Source: Chiayiivirga flava (lineage in GTDB: Bacteria > Pseudomonadota > Gammaproteobacteria > Xanthomonadales > Xanthomonadaceae). From it: a stretch of DNA of 64,000 bases. Of the stretch, positions 42,529-51,423 are shown piece by piece. The DNA lies in the NCBI RefSeq assembly GCF_014202825.1, contig NZ_JACHHP010000001.1:868001-932000 (forward strand). Reading direction: 5' to 3'. Position 1 is the stretch's first letter, and each line of letters starts with the position of its first letter. The translations under genes and the position numbers were made by a program. The notes below the pieces were generated by a model. It saw only the letters and a list, made by a program, of their open reading frames with translations. It did no database searches and was not told the DNA's origin.

Positions 42529-43293
42529 TCACATCAGGTCCAGGATGCGGCCGCGGATCTCCAGGCGCGAGCTGCCGTCCGGCTGCGGCTTGCCGATGTA
42601 CTGCAGCGCTTCGAGCACCTGCGGATTGTTGTCGCGCGCGCGCAGCTGGATGTCGGCCTCGTAACCGGCGAGCGAGGCGCTGTAGCTGCCCTGCGCCTGC
42701 AGCGGGCCGCCGCTGTCGCTGACGGTGCCCTCGAAACCGCCGGCGGGCTTGCTCGCGAATTCGCTGACGATGTCGCCGAACTGCGCCTCGGCCGAGCCTG
42801 CGACCGCGGCGTTTTTCCACACCGCGCGGCCGTCGAGCGCCAGCGGCACGCCGCCGCGCACTTCGGCCGAGTTGAGCGTCACCTGCACCTCGCCGCGGAA
42901 CACGAGCGCGGGGATGTCGAGCAGCGGTTCGATCTTGCGCGCCGACATGGTCACGTCGAGGTTGCGGATACGCACAACGCGGTCGCGCGTGATGCTGACC
43001 GCGGCGCGCCCCACGTACGGACCGCCGCTGAGATCGAGATCCGCATCGGCGCGGGCCGACAGCAGGCCGAGCGGGCTCAGCGTCCAGCGCAACGCGCCGA
43101 GATTCTCGCCGCGCAGAAGGGTCCGGTTGGCCTGGCCGCTCCACAGCGTGCCGCTGACCTCGTCGAGCTTGAGCGGGCCGAGCCGGTCGCCGAAGCGGTC
43201 GATCGCGAACTGCGCCGGAATGAAGGCGAGCACGAGCGCGGCGAGGATGGCCAGGACGAGCAGCAGCAGGATCAGGTTGCGGAGCAGGCGCAT
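42529..43293 (-). CDS. gspN: Type II secretion system protein GspN
   Basis: A 254-residue inner-membrane protein with one N-terminal helix (about 5-24) and a periplasmic beta-rich domain. 'LDEVSGTLWSGQA' (about 44-56), 'LGALRWTLSPLGLL' and the closing 'LEIRGRILDLM' fit the GspN family, which is present in only part of T2SS operons and has an accessory role. Last gene of the gspG-N run; 103 bases after gspM. Confidence 0.88.
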   Translation of the reverse strand: MRLLRNLILLLLVLAILAALVLAFIPAQFAIDRFGDRLGPLKLDEVSGTLWSGQANRTLLRGENLGALRWTLSPLGLLSARADADLDLSGGPYVGRAAVSITRDRVVRIRNLDVTMSARKIEPLLDIPALVFRGEVQVTLNSAEVRGGVPLALDGRAVWKNAAVAGSAEAQFGDIVSEFASKPAGGFEGTVSDSGGPLQAQGSYSASLAGYEADIQLRARDNNPQVLEALQYIGKPQPDGSSRLEIRGRILDLM

Positions 43294-43396
43294 GGACGGG
43301 GTCTCGGGGGCGGGAACGTGGGCGGGTGCGGCGGCGGTGCGGTCGCGCAGTCGCGATTCTAGCGTGCGGCCCGCGCAGGCGGCTCGGCGTGCCGGC

Positions 43397-43891
43397 TCAG
43401 CGGGCCGATTCCTCCAGGCTCAGCAGCGCGTCGACGCGGCCGACGCCGGCCGCGCGCTGCGCGCGCAGTTCGCCCACGCGCGTGCCGTGCCGGCTCGACA
43501 GCGACTCGAGCCAGCGCATCAGCGCGTCGAAACCCACATCCTCGAAATGCACGCGCACCTGCCCCTGCGCCACCGGTTCCACGCGCAGCAGCGCGCCGCC
43601 GAGGCCGGCCTCGCGCGCGCTCGCGTCGGCGCGCGCGAGCAGCGAGCGCGTATCGCGCGCCGCGCCGTCCTGCGCGGGCGCCTGCGCCGCGATCTGCGGC
43701 GCCACCGCACGCATCCACGCAAGGTCCGCGTTGGCGGTGGCCACGCGCGCACGCCAGGCATCGCGCGAATCGCGCAGCGGCTCCCAGGCGCCGAAATACA
43801 GCGCCATCAGCACCAGCACCACTGCGCCGCGCGCGAGCATCGTGCGTTCGCGCGGCGCGCGTCCCTGCCAGAATCGCCGCAGCGGGTTCAT
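43397..43891 (-). CDS. gspM: Type II secretion system protein GspM
   Basis: A 164-residue bitopic protein of the inner-membrane platform. A cytosolic stub is followed by a transmembrane helix (about 20-36, 'LARGAVVLVLMALYFGAW'), a coiled-coil-like stretch and a ferredoxin-like periplasmic domain ('VRVHFEDVGFDALMRWLESLS'). GspM pairs with GspL. ATG at 43891 overlaps the gspL stop (ATGA). A much longer upstream open frame is the antisense-free third frame of gspL and is rejected. Confidence 0.9.
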   Translation of the reverse strand: MNPLRRFWQGRAPRERTMLARGAVVLVLMALYFGAWEPLRDSRDAWRARVATANADLAWMRAVAPQIAAQAPAQDGAARDTRSLLARADASAREAGLGGALLRVEPVAQGQVRVHFEDVGFDALMRWLESLSSRHGTRVGELRAQRAAGVGRVDALLSLEESAR

Positions 43892-45072
43892 GCGCCGCTC
43901 CGGCGCACGCGCAGCTTGCCCTCGACGCCACCGCTGCCGGGCACGGCCGAGGTGACTTCGGCCATCACCGAGGGGATCGCGGCGAGCGACTCGCGCAACG
44001 CGTCCAGGCGCGCGACGTCGCTGGTGCGGATGGTCAGTTCGATGGTGTCGGCGCGGTAATCGAGCGTGTCGATGCTGTACGCACCGCTGCCGGCCAGCAC
44101 CGGCGCGATGCTCGCGAGCAGCGCGAGACCGCCGCTGCCGTCGCCGGCACCGCGCTGGCGCGCGTATTCGCCGGCAAGCTGCGCCTTGGCATCGACGATG
44201 CGCGTCACGCCCGGCATCGCCTGGCGCAGCAGCGCTTCCATTTCCGCGCGTTGCGCCTGATGCCGGGCCTGCAGCTGCCAGCGCTCGATGCCGGCCTGCG
44301 CGAACGCGGCCAGCACGCCGACGGCCGCGAGGCCTGCGGCCCAGCGCCAGACGCGACGCGCATCGTCGCCCTGGCGGCGGGCGGCGTAATCGCCCTGCAG
44401 CAGGTCGGGCCCGGAGGCCTCGGCCAGTCGCGCCGCAAGCCAGCGCAGCGGCTCCGCGCAAGGTTCGTGCGCTACGGTCCAGCCGTCCGGCAACGCCGCG
44501 GCCGCCGAGGCATCGCCGATCCAGCGCAGCGTGCCCGGCACATGACCGCCCGCCTGCAGCAGCGCGAGCCAGTCGGGCAGCTCCGCCACGCTGCCGGCGA
44601 AGGCACCGCTTTCGGCGTAACGCACGATCGCCCGCGTGCCCTCGACCCACACCGTCGGCGTGCCTGCCGCGAACGGCAGCAGCACGCTCTCGGGCAAGGC
44701 GCGGTCGGGCGCGATTCCGGCCTCGCGCAGCGTCGCGAGCCATGCGTCTAGGCACGGGCGCGCGATCACCGCGAGCGCCACCGAGTCGCCGTCGTTGCGC
44801 TCGGACAGGGCCACGTGCTGCTGTTCGACCGGTGCCGCGAGCTGGTCCTCGATCGCGTACGGAATCGCCTGTTCCAGCTGACGGCGCTGCTTCGCCACGC
44901 GCGGGGCCTGCAGCAGCAGCACGTCCTGCGCCGGCAGCAGCACCACCGTGTCGTCGGCGCGCTCGGCCGGCAAGCCGGGCTGCGGCCCCGCGAGCACGCG
45001 TCCGTCACGCCCCAGCGAAAGCCATTCGGCGCTCCGGTCGGGCAGCAGGCGGATCAGGTGGCGTGCGGGCAT
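43888..45072 (-). CDS. gspL: Type II secretion system protein GspL
   Basis: A 394-residue platform protein linking the cytosolic ATPase GspE to the periplasmic part. The actin-like cytosolic domain (about 1-235) contains 'LLPAQDVLLLQ', 'LEQAIPYAIEDQLA' and 'ARPCLDAWLATL'. A transmembrane helix near 240-258 (WAAGLAAVGVLAAFAQAG) and a periplasmic ferredoxin-like domain follow. ATG at 45072. GspE itself is not encoded in the window. Confidence 0.92.
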   Translation of the reverse strand: MPARHLIRLLPDRSAEWLSLGRDGRVLAGPQPGLPAERADDTVVLLPAQDVLLLQAPRVAKQRRQLEQAIPYAIEDQLAAPVEQQHVALSERNDGDSVALAVIARPCLDAWLATLREAGIAPDRALPESVLLPFAAGTPTVWVEGTRAIVRYAESGAFAGSVAELPDWLALLQAGGHVPGTLRWIGDASAAAALPDGWTVAHEPCAEPLRWLAARLAEASGPDLLQGDYAARRQGDDARRVWRWAAGLAAVGVLAAFAQAGIERWQLQARHQAQRAEMEALLRQAMPGVTRIVDAKAQLAGEYARQRGAGDGSGGLALLASIAPVLAGSGAYSIDTLDYRADTIELTIRTSDVARLDALRESLAAIPSVMAEVTSAVPGSGGVEGKLRVRRSGA

Positions 45073-45132
45073 GCGTGGGCTCGTGCGTTGAACGCCGATT
45101 CTAACGCGGGAGCGCGCGGACGCGGCGCGCGC

Positions 45133-46107
45133 TCAGTAGCGCCCGCGCCAGCGCGCGGTGACGTAGGTGCCGTTCGGCGTGCGGCGCAGCAGCGCCGAGT
45201 ACAGGAACGGAATGCCGTCCGATTCGATCTGCGCTTCGAGCACGAACCAGTGGCTGGCGACGCCGAAATCGCTGTCGGGCAGCGCGCCGAAGCCTTCCGC
45301 CGGGCGATTGAGCAGGGTCGCGGCCTCGCTGCGGATGTCGGCGAGGCTGGCGAAACGCGCATTGCCTTCGCGCCACAGCTGCGCCGCGATGCCCGGCGTG
45401 ATGGCGGGTTCGACGCTCATCCACAGCTCGGGCGTCGCGGTGTTGAGATTGACCGGCGTCGATGTCAGCGGCGGGGCCGGCAGCGGCACGGCGCACACCT
45501 GCGGCGCCAGCACGGCATAGACCTCGGCCGTCACCCCCGGCAGCAGGCGCAGCTCCGACACGTGCGTGAACGGGCGGTTGGCGGCGCGGTACGGCGGGCG
45601 TTGCGCGAGCAGGCGCATGTCCTCGGCGCCGCGGCTGCCGGGCTGGGCGTCGGCGTCGATGTAGTCCAGCGCCTGCTCGGCGATGGCCTCGTCGAGCTTC
45701 AGCGCCAGCAGCAGACGGCGGAAGCGGGCCATCCACGCCGCGTTTTCCGCACCGTCGCTGTAGAGATTGTTGAGGTTGAAACAACCGGCGAGCTCGTGCA
45801 GCCGGCCGGTGATGCGCACCCCGGGCAGATCGATCGGCGGCAGCTCCTGCGCCCAGGCGTCGTCGTTGCCGTCGACGCCATCCTGCTCCAGATCGCGCCG
45901 CAGTGCCGCGGCGGCCCAGCCTTCGAGGCCGTGCATGAGCTGCCAGCCCTGCTCGGCGCGCAGCGCGTTGCGGCTGCGCGCCTGCGCCGCTTCGCTGCGG
46001 TCGAGCATGGCCGCGATCAGCACCGTGGCGAGCGCCACCACGAGCACCGCCGCGAGCAACGCGACGCCGCGCTGCGCGTCGCCGCGGCGTACGCGCCGCG
46101 CGTTCAC
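45133..46107 (-). CDS. gspK: Type II secretion system minor pseudopilin GspK
   Basis: A 324-residue large minor pseudopilin that caps the pseudopilus tip with GspI and GspJ. The prepilin signal is short and basic, cut before 'VALLAAVLVVALATVL'; position +5 is not Glu, as usual for GspK. The periplasmic part has 'CFNLNNL' (about 109-115), 'ALDYIDADAQP' and the helix-hairpin-like 'PVNLNTATPELW' (about 213-224). GTG start at 46107 overlaps the gspJ stop (GTGA). Confidence 0.92.
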   Translation of the reverse strand: MNARRVRRGDAQRGVALLAAVLVVALATVLIAAMLDRSEAAQARSRNALRAEQGWQLMHGLEGWAAAALRRDLEQDGVDGNDDAWAQELPPIDLPGVRITGRLHELAGCFNLNNLYSDGAENAAWMARFRRLLLALKLDEAIAEQALDYIDADAQPGSRGAEDMRLLAQRPPYRAANRPFTHVSELRLLPGVTAEVYAVLAPQVCAVPLPAPPLTSTPVNLNTATPELWMSVEPAITPGIAAQLWREGNARFASLADIRSEAATLLNRPAEGFGALPDSDFGVASHWFVLEAQIESDGIPFLYSALLRRTPNGTYVTARWRGRY

Positions 46108-46697
46108 GGCGCGCCCTGCGGCAGTTCGAGCAGGCGGCGGATCTCGCCGATGCCCGTGCCGACGATGCGCACCTCGACCGCGCGCGGCATCGCGTCCGCG
46201 CCATCGCGCGGCGGCGGCCACTGGCGCAGTTCGCGGCCGTCGGCGCCGCAGTAGCGCAGCTCGAAGCGGTCGATGCCGTCGAGCAGGTCGGTGGCGTCCG
46301 GCTGCGAACCCGGGGCACGATCGAGCACCAGATAACGCAGGCGTTGCAACGTGCCGTCGCTCGCAAGCCGGTAGCCGACGCGTTCGAGCTCGGCCCGCGT
46401 GAGCCCGAGCGCATTCGCCGCGCCGAAACGCGTGAGTTCGAATCCGCTCGCCTGCCCGTCGAGCGCGGGCCGGTCGCCGCCCTGGTTGTCGCGCACCGGC
46501 CGCTCGGCGATGCTGCGCACGTCGCGCTCGATGAGGCCGACGGCAAACTGCAGCCGCCCGAGGCGCGCATTGGCGGCATCGATCTGCGCCCGCGCCGAGA
46601 CCACCGTCGTCAGGCCGCCGTAGGCCAGGCCGCACGCGACCGCGAAGATCGCGACGGCCACTAGCATTTCGACCAGCGTGAAGCCGCGCTGCGTCAT
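46104..46697 (-). CDS. gspJ: Type II secretion system minor pseudopilin GspJ
   Basis: A 197-residue pseudopilin. The leader MTQRG is followed by the methylation/assembly motif FTLVEMLVAVAIFA with Glu at +5. The globular part includes 'LIERDVRSIAERPVRD', 'FELTRFG' and 'YLVLDRAPG', as in the GspJ family. ATG at 46697 overlaps the gspI stop by four bases. Acts in the pseudopilus tip complex. Confidence 0.93.
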   Translation of the reverse strand: MTQRGFTLVEMLVAVAIFAVACGLAYGGLTTVVSARAQIDAANARLGRLQFAVGLIERDVRSIAERPVRDNQGGDRPALDGQASGFELTRFGAANALGLTRAELERVGYRLASDGTLQRLRYLVLDRAPGSQPDATDLLDGIDRFELRYCGADGRELRQWPPPRDGADAMPRAVEVRIVGTGIGEIRRLLELPQGAP

Positions 46698-47077
46698 GGC
46701 TGCGCCGCGAAGCCGGTGAGTGCGGCCACCACGCCCTCGGCGTCGCGCTCGGCCTCGGCGTGCGTCACGCGCACATCGAGACGGCGGATGGTGGGTTCGT
46801 CGGTGCCGGCGACGACGAGCTCCCAGTGCCAACGCTGCTCACCCATCGTCACCTCGCCGTTGCTGCGGCCGGTGGCCGGATACGGGCTGCGCAGACGGGT
46901 TTCGGCGATGACGTTGGCGGCCACCCATTGTGCGAGCGTGCTGTCGCGCAGCTGCGCGCCGGCCTGCGCGTGCAGCGTGACGAGGCGGATCAGCGCGACG
47001 AGACTCAGCGAAAGCACCAGCAGCGCAATGAGGACTTCGAGGAGGGTGAAGCCTGGCGATCTGCCGGCGGGCGGCAC
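46694..47077 (-). CDS. gspI: Type II secretion system minor pseudopilin GspI
   Basis: A 127-residue pseudopilin with the cleavage motif G/FTLLEVLIALLVLSLSL (Glu at +5) and a small globular domain ('LAQWVAANVIAETRL', 'RRLDVRVT'). There is no ATG near the cleavage site; the best start is GTG at 47077, which gives a nine-residue leader ending in PG. A good Shine-Dalgarno is not obvious, because a family B repeat arm begins about 20 bases upstream. The repeat may have replaced the native 5' end. Confidence 0.85.
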   Translation of the reverse strand: MPPAGRSPGFTLLEVLIALLVLSLSLVALIRLVTLHAQAGAQLRDSTLAQWVAANVIAETRLRSPYPATGRSNGEVTMGEQRWHWELVVAGTDEPTIRRLDVRVTHAEAERDAEGVVAALTGFAAQP

Positions 47078-47096
47078 ACAGATGTGCGGCCGGAGA

Positions 47097-47307
47097 GCAC
47101 CCCCTTCTGCCTGGCGGCATCTTCCCCCGCTGCGCGGGAGAAGAAGGGCTTCAGTCGATGCTCCGTTCGAACGGGACCGTTGTCGCATCGCGCGGGCGAG
47201 GAATGCGCGCACGCGCGCCACGAGGCGCGGCGCCCCGCGTTGCCGCAACCCTCCTATTGGATTCTTCTCCCGCACAGCGGGGGAAGATGCCGGCAGGCAG
47301 AAGGGGG
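47097..47307. repeat. Family B inverted repeat pair between gspH and gspI
   Basis: Arms at 47097-47144 and 47262-47307 in opposite orientation, each with CCCCCTTCTGCCTG/ATCTTCCCCCGC and the inverse, around a 117-base spacer. The 286-base gap between gspH and gspI is almost filled by it; the other junctions from gspI to gspK overlap, so this gap is exceptional in the operon. Confidence 0.87.
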
Positions 47308-47363
47308 CCAACGAAGACGAAGACGCAGCCGCACCGTCCCGCACCACCATGCCGCCGACCGCA

Positions 47364-47882
47364 TCACCGCACATCGTCACCCTCGCGCAGCTCCAGCGTC
47401 CCGTCCAGCCGACCTTCCAGACGCCACGGCTGCGGTGCGTCGGCACGGGCAATCTGCAGCACGAACGGCGTCAGCTCGCCGGTCGAAAAGCACGCGAAGG
47501 GCGGCTCGGCGGGCGGCTCGGCATCGAGCGTCACCGGTTCGCCGTCGCGTTCGGCACGCAGCGCGATGCCGGCACCGAGCGCGCGCGGGCGCAGTTCGTC
47601 GTTGCGGCCGTTGTCGATCGGCTCCCAGCGATCGCGTTCGAAATAGCCGAAGCGCAGGCCGTCGAGCACCGGCGAGAAGCCGATGTCGCGCCCGCCGATC
47701 ACGGCCCGTTCGCACGCCAGCGACACCAGCGCCTGCGCGCGGCGCGCGGCGTTTTCCACCTCACGCGCGCCGCTGCCGCGCAGCGACAGGGTCACCGCAG
47801 CGGTCACCACGCCGACGATGGCGATGACCACCAGCAGTTCGATCAATGTGAAGCCGCGCGACACCGCGCGCGTCGCGTTCAT
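47364..47882 (-). CDS. gspH: Type II secretion system minor pseudopilin GspH
   Basis: A 172-residue pseudopilin. The leader ends in SRG, followed by FTLIELLVVIAIVGVVTAAV with Glu at +5. The globular domain shows 'ACERAVIGGRDIGFSPVLDGLRFGYFER' (abridged), typical of GspH/FimT-like folds. ATG at 47882, 22 bases after gspG. It sits between the major pseudopilin and the tip complex. Confidence 0.92.
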   Translation of the reverse strand: MNATRAVSRGFTLIELLVVIAIVGVVTAAVTLSLRGSGAREVENAARRAQALVSLACERAVIGGRDIGFSPVLDGLRFGYFERDRWEPIDNGRNDELRPRALGAGIALRAERDGEPVTLDAEPPAEPPFACFSTGELTPFVLQIARADAPQPWRLEGRLDGTLELREGDDVR

Positions 47883-47904
47883 CCTGCAGGCCTGCGCGCC
47901 GCGC

Positions 47905-48351
47905 TCATCCGCCCCAGTTGCCGATGTCGGCGCTGTCGCCGTCGCCGCCCGGCTGGCCGTCCGCGCCGAGGCTGTAGATGTCGATCTCGCCGCGCTGGCC
48001 CGGGCTCAGGTAGAGATAGTCGTTGCCCCAGGGGTCCTTCTGCAGCGACTTGACGTAGCCGCCCGCGCGCCAGTTCGGCGCCTCGGGCGTACCGGCGGGC
48101 TTCTGCACCAGCGCCTTCAGGCCCTGCTCGGTGCTCGGGTAGACGAAATTGTCGAGCCGGTACAGGTTCAGGGCGGTCTCGAAGCCCTGGATGTCGACTT
48201 TGGCGCGCGCCACGCGGGCTTCGCCAGGACGATCCATGATGCGCGGCGCGATGATCGCGGCCAGGATGCCGAGGATCACGACCACGACCAGCACCTCGAT
48301 CAGGGTGAAACCGGCAGCGGCATGGACAGGACGGTGGCGAGTGACGATCAT
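47905..48351 (-). CDS. gspG: Type II secretion system major pseudopilin GspG
   Basis: A 148-residue major pseudopilin. After the leader ending in AAG comes FTLIEVLVVVVILGILAAII (Glu at +5). Then 'YRLDNFVYPSTEQGLKALV' (abridged) and the calcium-site region 'DPWGNDYLYLSPGQRGEIDIYSLGADGQ', a hallmark of GspG; key parts are DPWGN and SLGADG. ATG at 48351. First gene of the gspGHIJKLMN run and divergent from bioA across only 45 bases. Confidence 0.95.
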   Translation of the reverse strand: MIVTRHRPVHAAAGFTLIEVLVVVVILGILAAIIAPRIMDRPGEARVARAKVDIQGFETALNLYRLDNFVYPSTEQGLKALVQKPAGTPEAPNWRAGGYVKSLQKDPWGNDYLYLSPGQRGEIDIYSLGADGQPGGDGDSADIGNWGG

Positions 48352-48396
48352 TTTGTCGATAGTCCGGAGCGATAGCGCGCAGATGTTAGCAAACCC

Positions 48397-49752
48397 ATGA
48401 ACCCGGCCACGTCCTGGCGCGAGCGCGACCTCGCGGTGCTGTGGCACCCCTGCACCCAGATGCGCGAACACCCCGGAACGTTGCCGCTGGTGCCGATCCG
48501 GCGCGGGCGCGGCGTGTGGCTGGAGGATTTCGACGGCAAGCGCTATCTCGATGCGGTGTCGAGCTGGTGGACCAACCTGTTCGGCCATGCGGAGCCACGC
48601 ATCGCCGCGGCGGTCGCGGCGCAGGCGCGCGAGCTCGAGCACGTGATGCTGGCGGGCTTCGGCCACGAACCGGCCATCCGCCTGGCCGAGGAGTTGCTGC
48701 GCGTCGCGCCGCCCGGTCTTGCAAAGGTGTTCTTCGCCGACAACGGCTCGGCCGCGATCGAAGTGGCGCTGAAGATGAGCTTCCACGCGTGGCAGAACGT
48801 CGGCCAGACCCGACGCACGCGTTTCGTCACGCTGACCAACAGCTACCACGGCGAAACGCTCGGTGCGCTGTCGCTCGGCGACATTCCGCTGTATCGGCGC
48901 GTCTATGCGCCGCTGTTGCTCGAACCGCTGTTCGCGCCGTCGCCCGACGCATGGAACGCGCTGCCGGGCGAAGACGCGGAGGCCTGCGCGCTGCGTTGCG
49001 CCGACGCGCTGGATGCGCTGCTGGCCGAGCACGCGGACAGCGTCTGCGCGCTGATCCTCGAACCGCTGGTGCAGTGCGCCGGCGGCATGCGCATGTTCCA
49101 TCCCGTCTACCTGCGCCGCGCACGCGAACTGTGCGACGCGCACGGCGTGCACCTGATCGCCGACGAGATCGCGGTGGGCTTCGGGCGCACCGGCACACTG
49201 TTCGCGTGCGAGCAGGCCGGCATCGCGCCGGATTTCCTGTGCCTGTCCAAAGGCCTCACCGGCGGCTTCATGCCGCTCTCGGCGGTGCTGACCACGCAGG
49301 AGGTGTACGACGCCTTCCTCGACGACAGCCGCGAGCGCGCCTTCCTGCATTCGCACAGCTACACCGGCAATCCGCTCGCGTGCGCGGCAGCGCTGGCGTC
49401 GCTGGCCATTTTCGACAGCGACGATGTGCTGGCGCACAACCGCGCCACCGCCGCGACGCTGGCGCGCCACGCCGCTGCGATCGCGCAGCATCCGAACGTG
49501 GCCCAGGTGCGGCAGACCGGCATGATCCTCGCGTTCGAACTGGTCGCCGACCGCGCCACCCGCACGCCGCTCGACACGGCCCGCCGCGCCGGCCTGCGCG
49601 CCTACCGGCATGCGCTCGAACGCGGCGTGGTGCTGCGTCCGCTCGGCGACGTGTTGTACTGGATGCCGCCGTACTGCATCGACGAGGAAGATGTCGCCTT
49701 CCTCGCCGACGTCACCGCGACCGCGATCGCGCATGCCGTCGGCGGCGACTGA
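48397..49752 (+). CDS. bioA: Adenosylmethionine-8-amino-7-oxononanoate aminotransferase BioA
   Basis: A 451-residue PLP-dependent class III aminotransferase making 7,8-diaminopelargonate in biotin synthesis, with SAM as amino donor. 'WHPCTQM' at the N-terminus (about 14-20) and 'SSWWTNLFGH' are BioA-specific; 'DNGSAAIEVALKM' binds the cofactor phosphate; 'ADEIAVGFGRTG' holds the ring Asp, and the Schiff-base lysine is in LSKGLTGG (about 283-290). No other bio gene is present here. ATG 45 bases from the divergent gspG start. Confidence 0.96.
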   Translation: MNPATSWRERDLAVLWHPCTQMREHPGTLPLVPIRRGRGVWLEDFDGKRYLDAVSSWWTNLFGHAEPRIAAAVAAQARELEHVMLAGFGHEPAIRLAEELLRVAPPGLAKVFFADNGSAAIEVALKMSFHAWQNVGQTRRTRFVTLTNSYHGETLGALSLGDIPLYRRVYAPLLLEPLFAPSPDAWNALPGEDAEACALRCADALDALLAEHADSVCALILEPLVQCAGGMRMFHPVYLRRARELCDAHGVHLIADEIAVGFGRTGTLFACEQAGIAPDFLCLSKGLTGGFMPLSAVLTTQEVYDAFLDDSRERAFLHSHSYTGNPLACAAALASLAIFDSDDVLAHNRATAATLARHAAAIAQHPNVAQVRQTGMILAFELVADRATRTPLDTARRAGLRAYRHALERGVVLRPLGDVLYWMPPYCIDEEDVAFLADVTATAIAHAVGGD

Positions 49753-49758
49753 CGCGGC

Positions 49759-50616
49759 GTGCGCGCGCTGCCGCTGCTGGGCCTTGCGTTCGTGCTGGTG
49801 TGGTGCACCGGCTATCTCGCGGGGAAGATCGTCGTCGCGCAGGCCGCGGCCGCAACCGCGCTGGTGTGGCGCTTCGGTGGTGCGGCGGCGCTGTTCGCGC
49901 TGCTCGCGTGGCTCGGCGGCGCGCGCTGGGGCACGTGGACCGACGCGCGGCGCAGTGCATCCGTCGGCGTGCTGATGCTGGCATTGCAGTTCGGCGGGGT
50001 CTATCTGGGGCTGCAGCTTGGCGCCACGGCGGGCGTTGCCGCACTCGTCATCGGCGCGATGCCGCTGCTGGTGTCGCTGATCGCCGTGCTGAGCGGAATG
50101 GAACGTCTGCGTGCGTTGCAGTGGGTCGGGTTGCTGCTCGGATTCGTCGGCGTGCTGCTGGTGGTGGCCGACCGCGTCGACGGCGCGACACCGTGGCCGG
50201 CGTGGCTGGCACTGCTGACAGGCCTTGTCGGCATCAGCGCGGGCACGCTCTACCAGAAGCGGCAGGCACCGAACGTCGATCTGCGCGCCGGCCTCGCGCT
50301 GCAGAACGCGGCCGCGACGCTCGTGCTGCTGCCGTTCGCGCTGCTGCTGGAGGATTTCCGGTTTGCACCGACTTCGGCGTTTTTCGGCGCGACGGCGTGG
50401 CTGATCCTGGTGAATTCGCTCGGCGGCTTCGCGCTGCTGTTCGTGCTGATCCGGCGCGATGCGGCGACCTCGGTCGCCGCGCTGTTCTTCCTCGTGCCGC
50501 CGGTCACCGCCGTGCTCGGGCACCTTGTGCTCGGCGAGCATCTGACGGCGCTGAAGCTGACCGGCTTCGCCTGCGCCGCGTGCGGCGTGTGGCTCGCAAC
50601 GCGGCGCCTTGCCTGA
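49759..50616 (+). CDS. EamA/DMT-family transporter
   Basis: A 285-residue inner-membrane protein with about ten hydrophobic helices in two repeated EamA halves ('GLAFVLVWCTGYLAGKIVV' and 'AWLALLTGLVGISAGTLYQKR'). The conserved end of the second repeat, 'PPVTAVLGHLVLGEHLTALKLTGFA' abridged, is typical of RhaT/YdcZ-like exporters. Substrate is unknown. GTG start six bases after bioA; probably co-transcribed. Confidence 0.9.
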   Translation: MRALPLLGLAFVLVWCTGYLAGKIVVAQAAAATALVWRFGGAAALFALLAWLGGARWGTWTDARRSASVGVLMLALQFGGVYLGLQLGATAGVAALVIGAMPLLVSLIAVLSGMERLRALQWVGLLLGFVGVLLVVADRVDGATPWPAWLALLTGLVGISAGTLYQKRQAPNVDLRAGLALQNAAATLVLLPFALLLEDFRFAPTSAFFGATAWLILVNSLGGFALLFVLIRRDAATSVAALFFLVPPVTAVLGHLVLGEHLTALKLTGFACAACGVWLATRRLA

Positions 50617-50642
50617 GCGCCACGCGCTGCTAGCATCCACGC

Positions 50643-51374
50643 ATGCGCCTGACCCGCAACCACGTCGATGCACCGCTCGCCGTCGGCGCCACCGTGGCGC
50701 TGGACGACGCCGTCACCGCACACCTGGTGCGCGTGCTGCGGCTGGGCCTGGGCGACGCGCTGGTGCTGTTCAACGGCGACGGTTTCGACTACGAGGCGCG
50801 GCTGGTGTCGGTTGCGAAACGCGGCGCACAGGCGGAAGTCATGTCGCGGCGCGAGGTGCGCAACGAATCGCCGCTGCGCGTGGTGCTGGCGCAGGCCATC
50901 GCGCGCGGCGACAGGATGGATTGGGTGCTGCAGAAGGCGACCGAGCTCGGCGTGGCGGCGATCGTCCCGATCGTGACCGAACGCACCGAAGTGAAGCTCG
51001 ATGCGGACCGTGGCGACAAGCGCATGCAGCACTGGCGCGGCGTGGTGGCGGCGGCGTGCGAGCAGTGCGGACGGACGCGCGTGCCGGAGCTGCACGCGCC
51101 AGTGGCGCTGGCGGCGTGGCTGGCGGATCCGCCGCGACCGGCATTGGTGCTGTGTCTCGATCCGCAGGCGGAGCGGTCGTTGCGCGACGTGGCGATCGAA
51201 GCGGGCTGCGCGCTGGTGATCGGACCGGAGGGCGGGTTCGGCGAGCGCGATCTGCACGCGCTGCGGGCGGCGGGTGCGGTCGGAGTGCGGCTCGGACCGC
51301 GGGTGCTGCGCACCGAAACGGCGGGGTTGGCGGCGCTGGCGGCGTTGCAGATGCTGGGCGGGGATTTCGGGTAG
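50643..51374 (+). CDS. rsmE: 16S rRNA (uracil-1498-N3)-methyltransferase RsmE
   Basis: A 243-residue SPOUT-fold methyltransferase that modifies U1498 in the 30S decoding region. An N-terminal PUA-like domain ('MRLTRNHVD.PL', 'LVRVLRLGLGDALVLFNGDG') precedes the knotted catalytic domain with 'MDWVLQKATELGVAAIVPIVTERT' (abridged), 'GPEGGFGERDLHAL' (about 196-209) and 'LGPRVLRTETA', the SAM-binding knot. A TAGCAT hexamer ends six bases before the ATG, so transcription may be nearly leaderless, or it may be read from the upstream genes. Confidence 0.95.
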   Translation: MRLTRNHVDAPLAVGATVALDDAVTAHLVRVLRLGLGDALVLFNGDGFDYEARLVSVAKRGAQAEVMSRREVRNESPLRVVLAQAIARGDRMDWVLQKATELGVAAIVPIVTERTEVKLDADRGDKRMQHWRGVVAAACEQCGRTRVPELHAPVALAAWLADPPRPALVLCLDPQAERSLRDVAIEAGCALVIGPEGGFGERDLHALRAAGAVGVRLGPRVLRTETAGLAALAALQMLGGDFG

Positions 51375-51423
51375 CGGTGGAACGTGCTCGCGCGGCTGGT
51401 CGACCTCGTCAGCCCGCGGGGCA

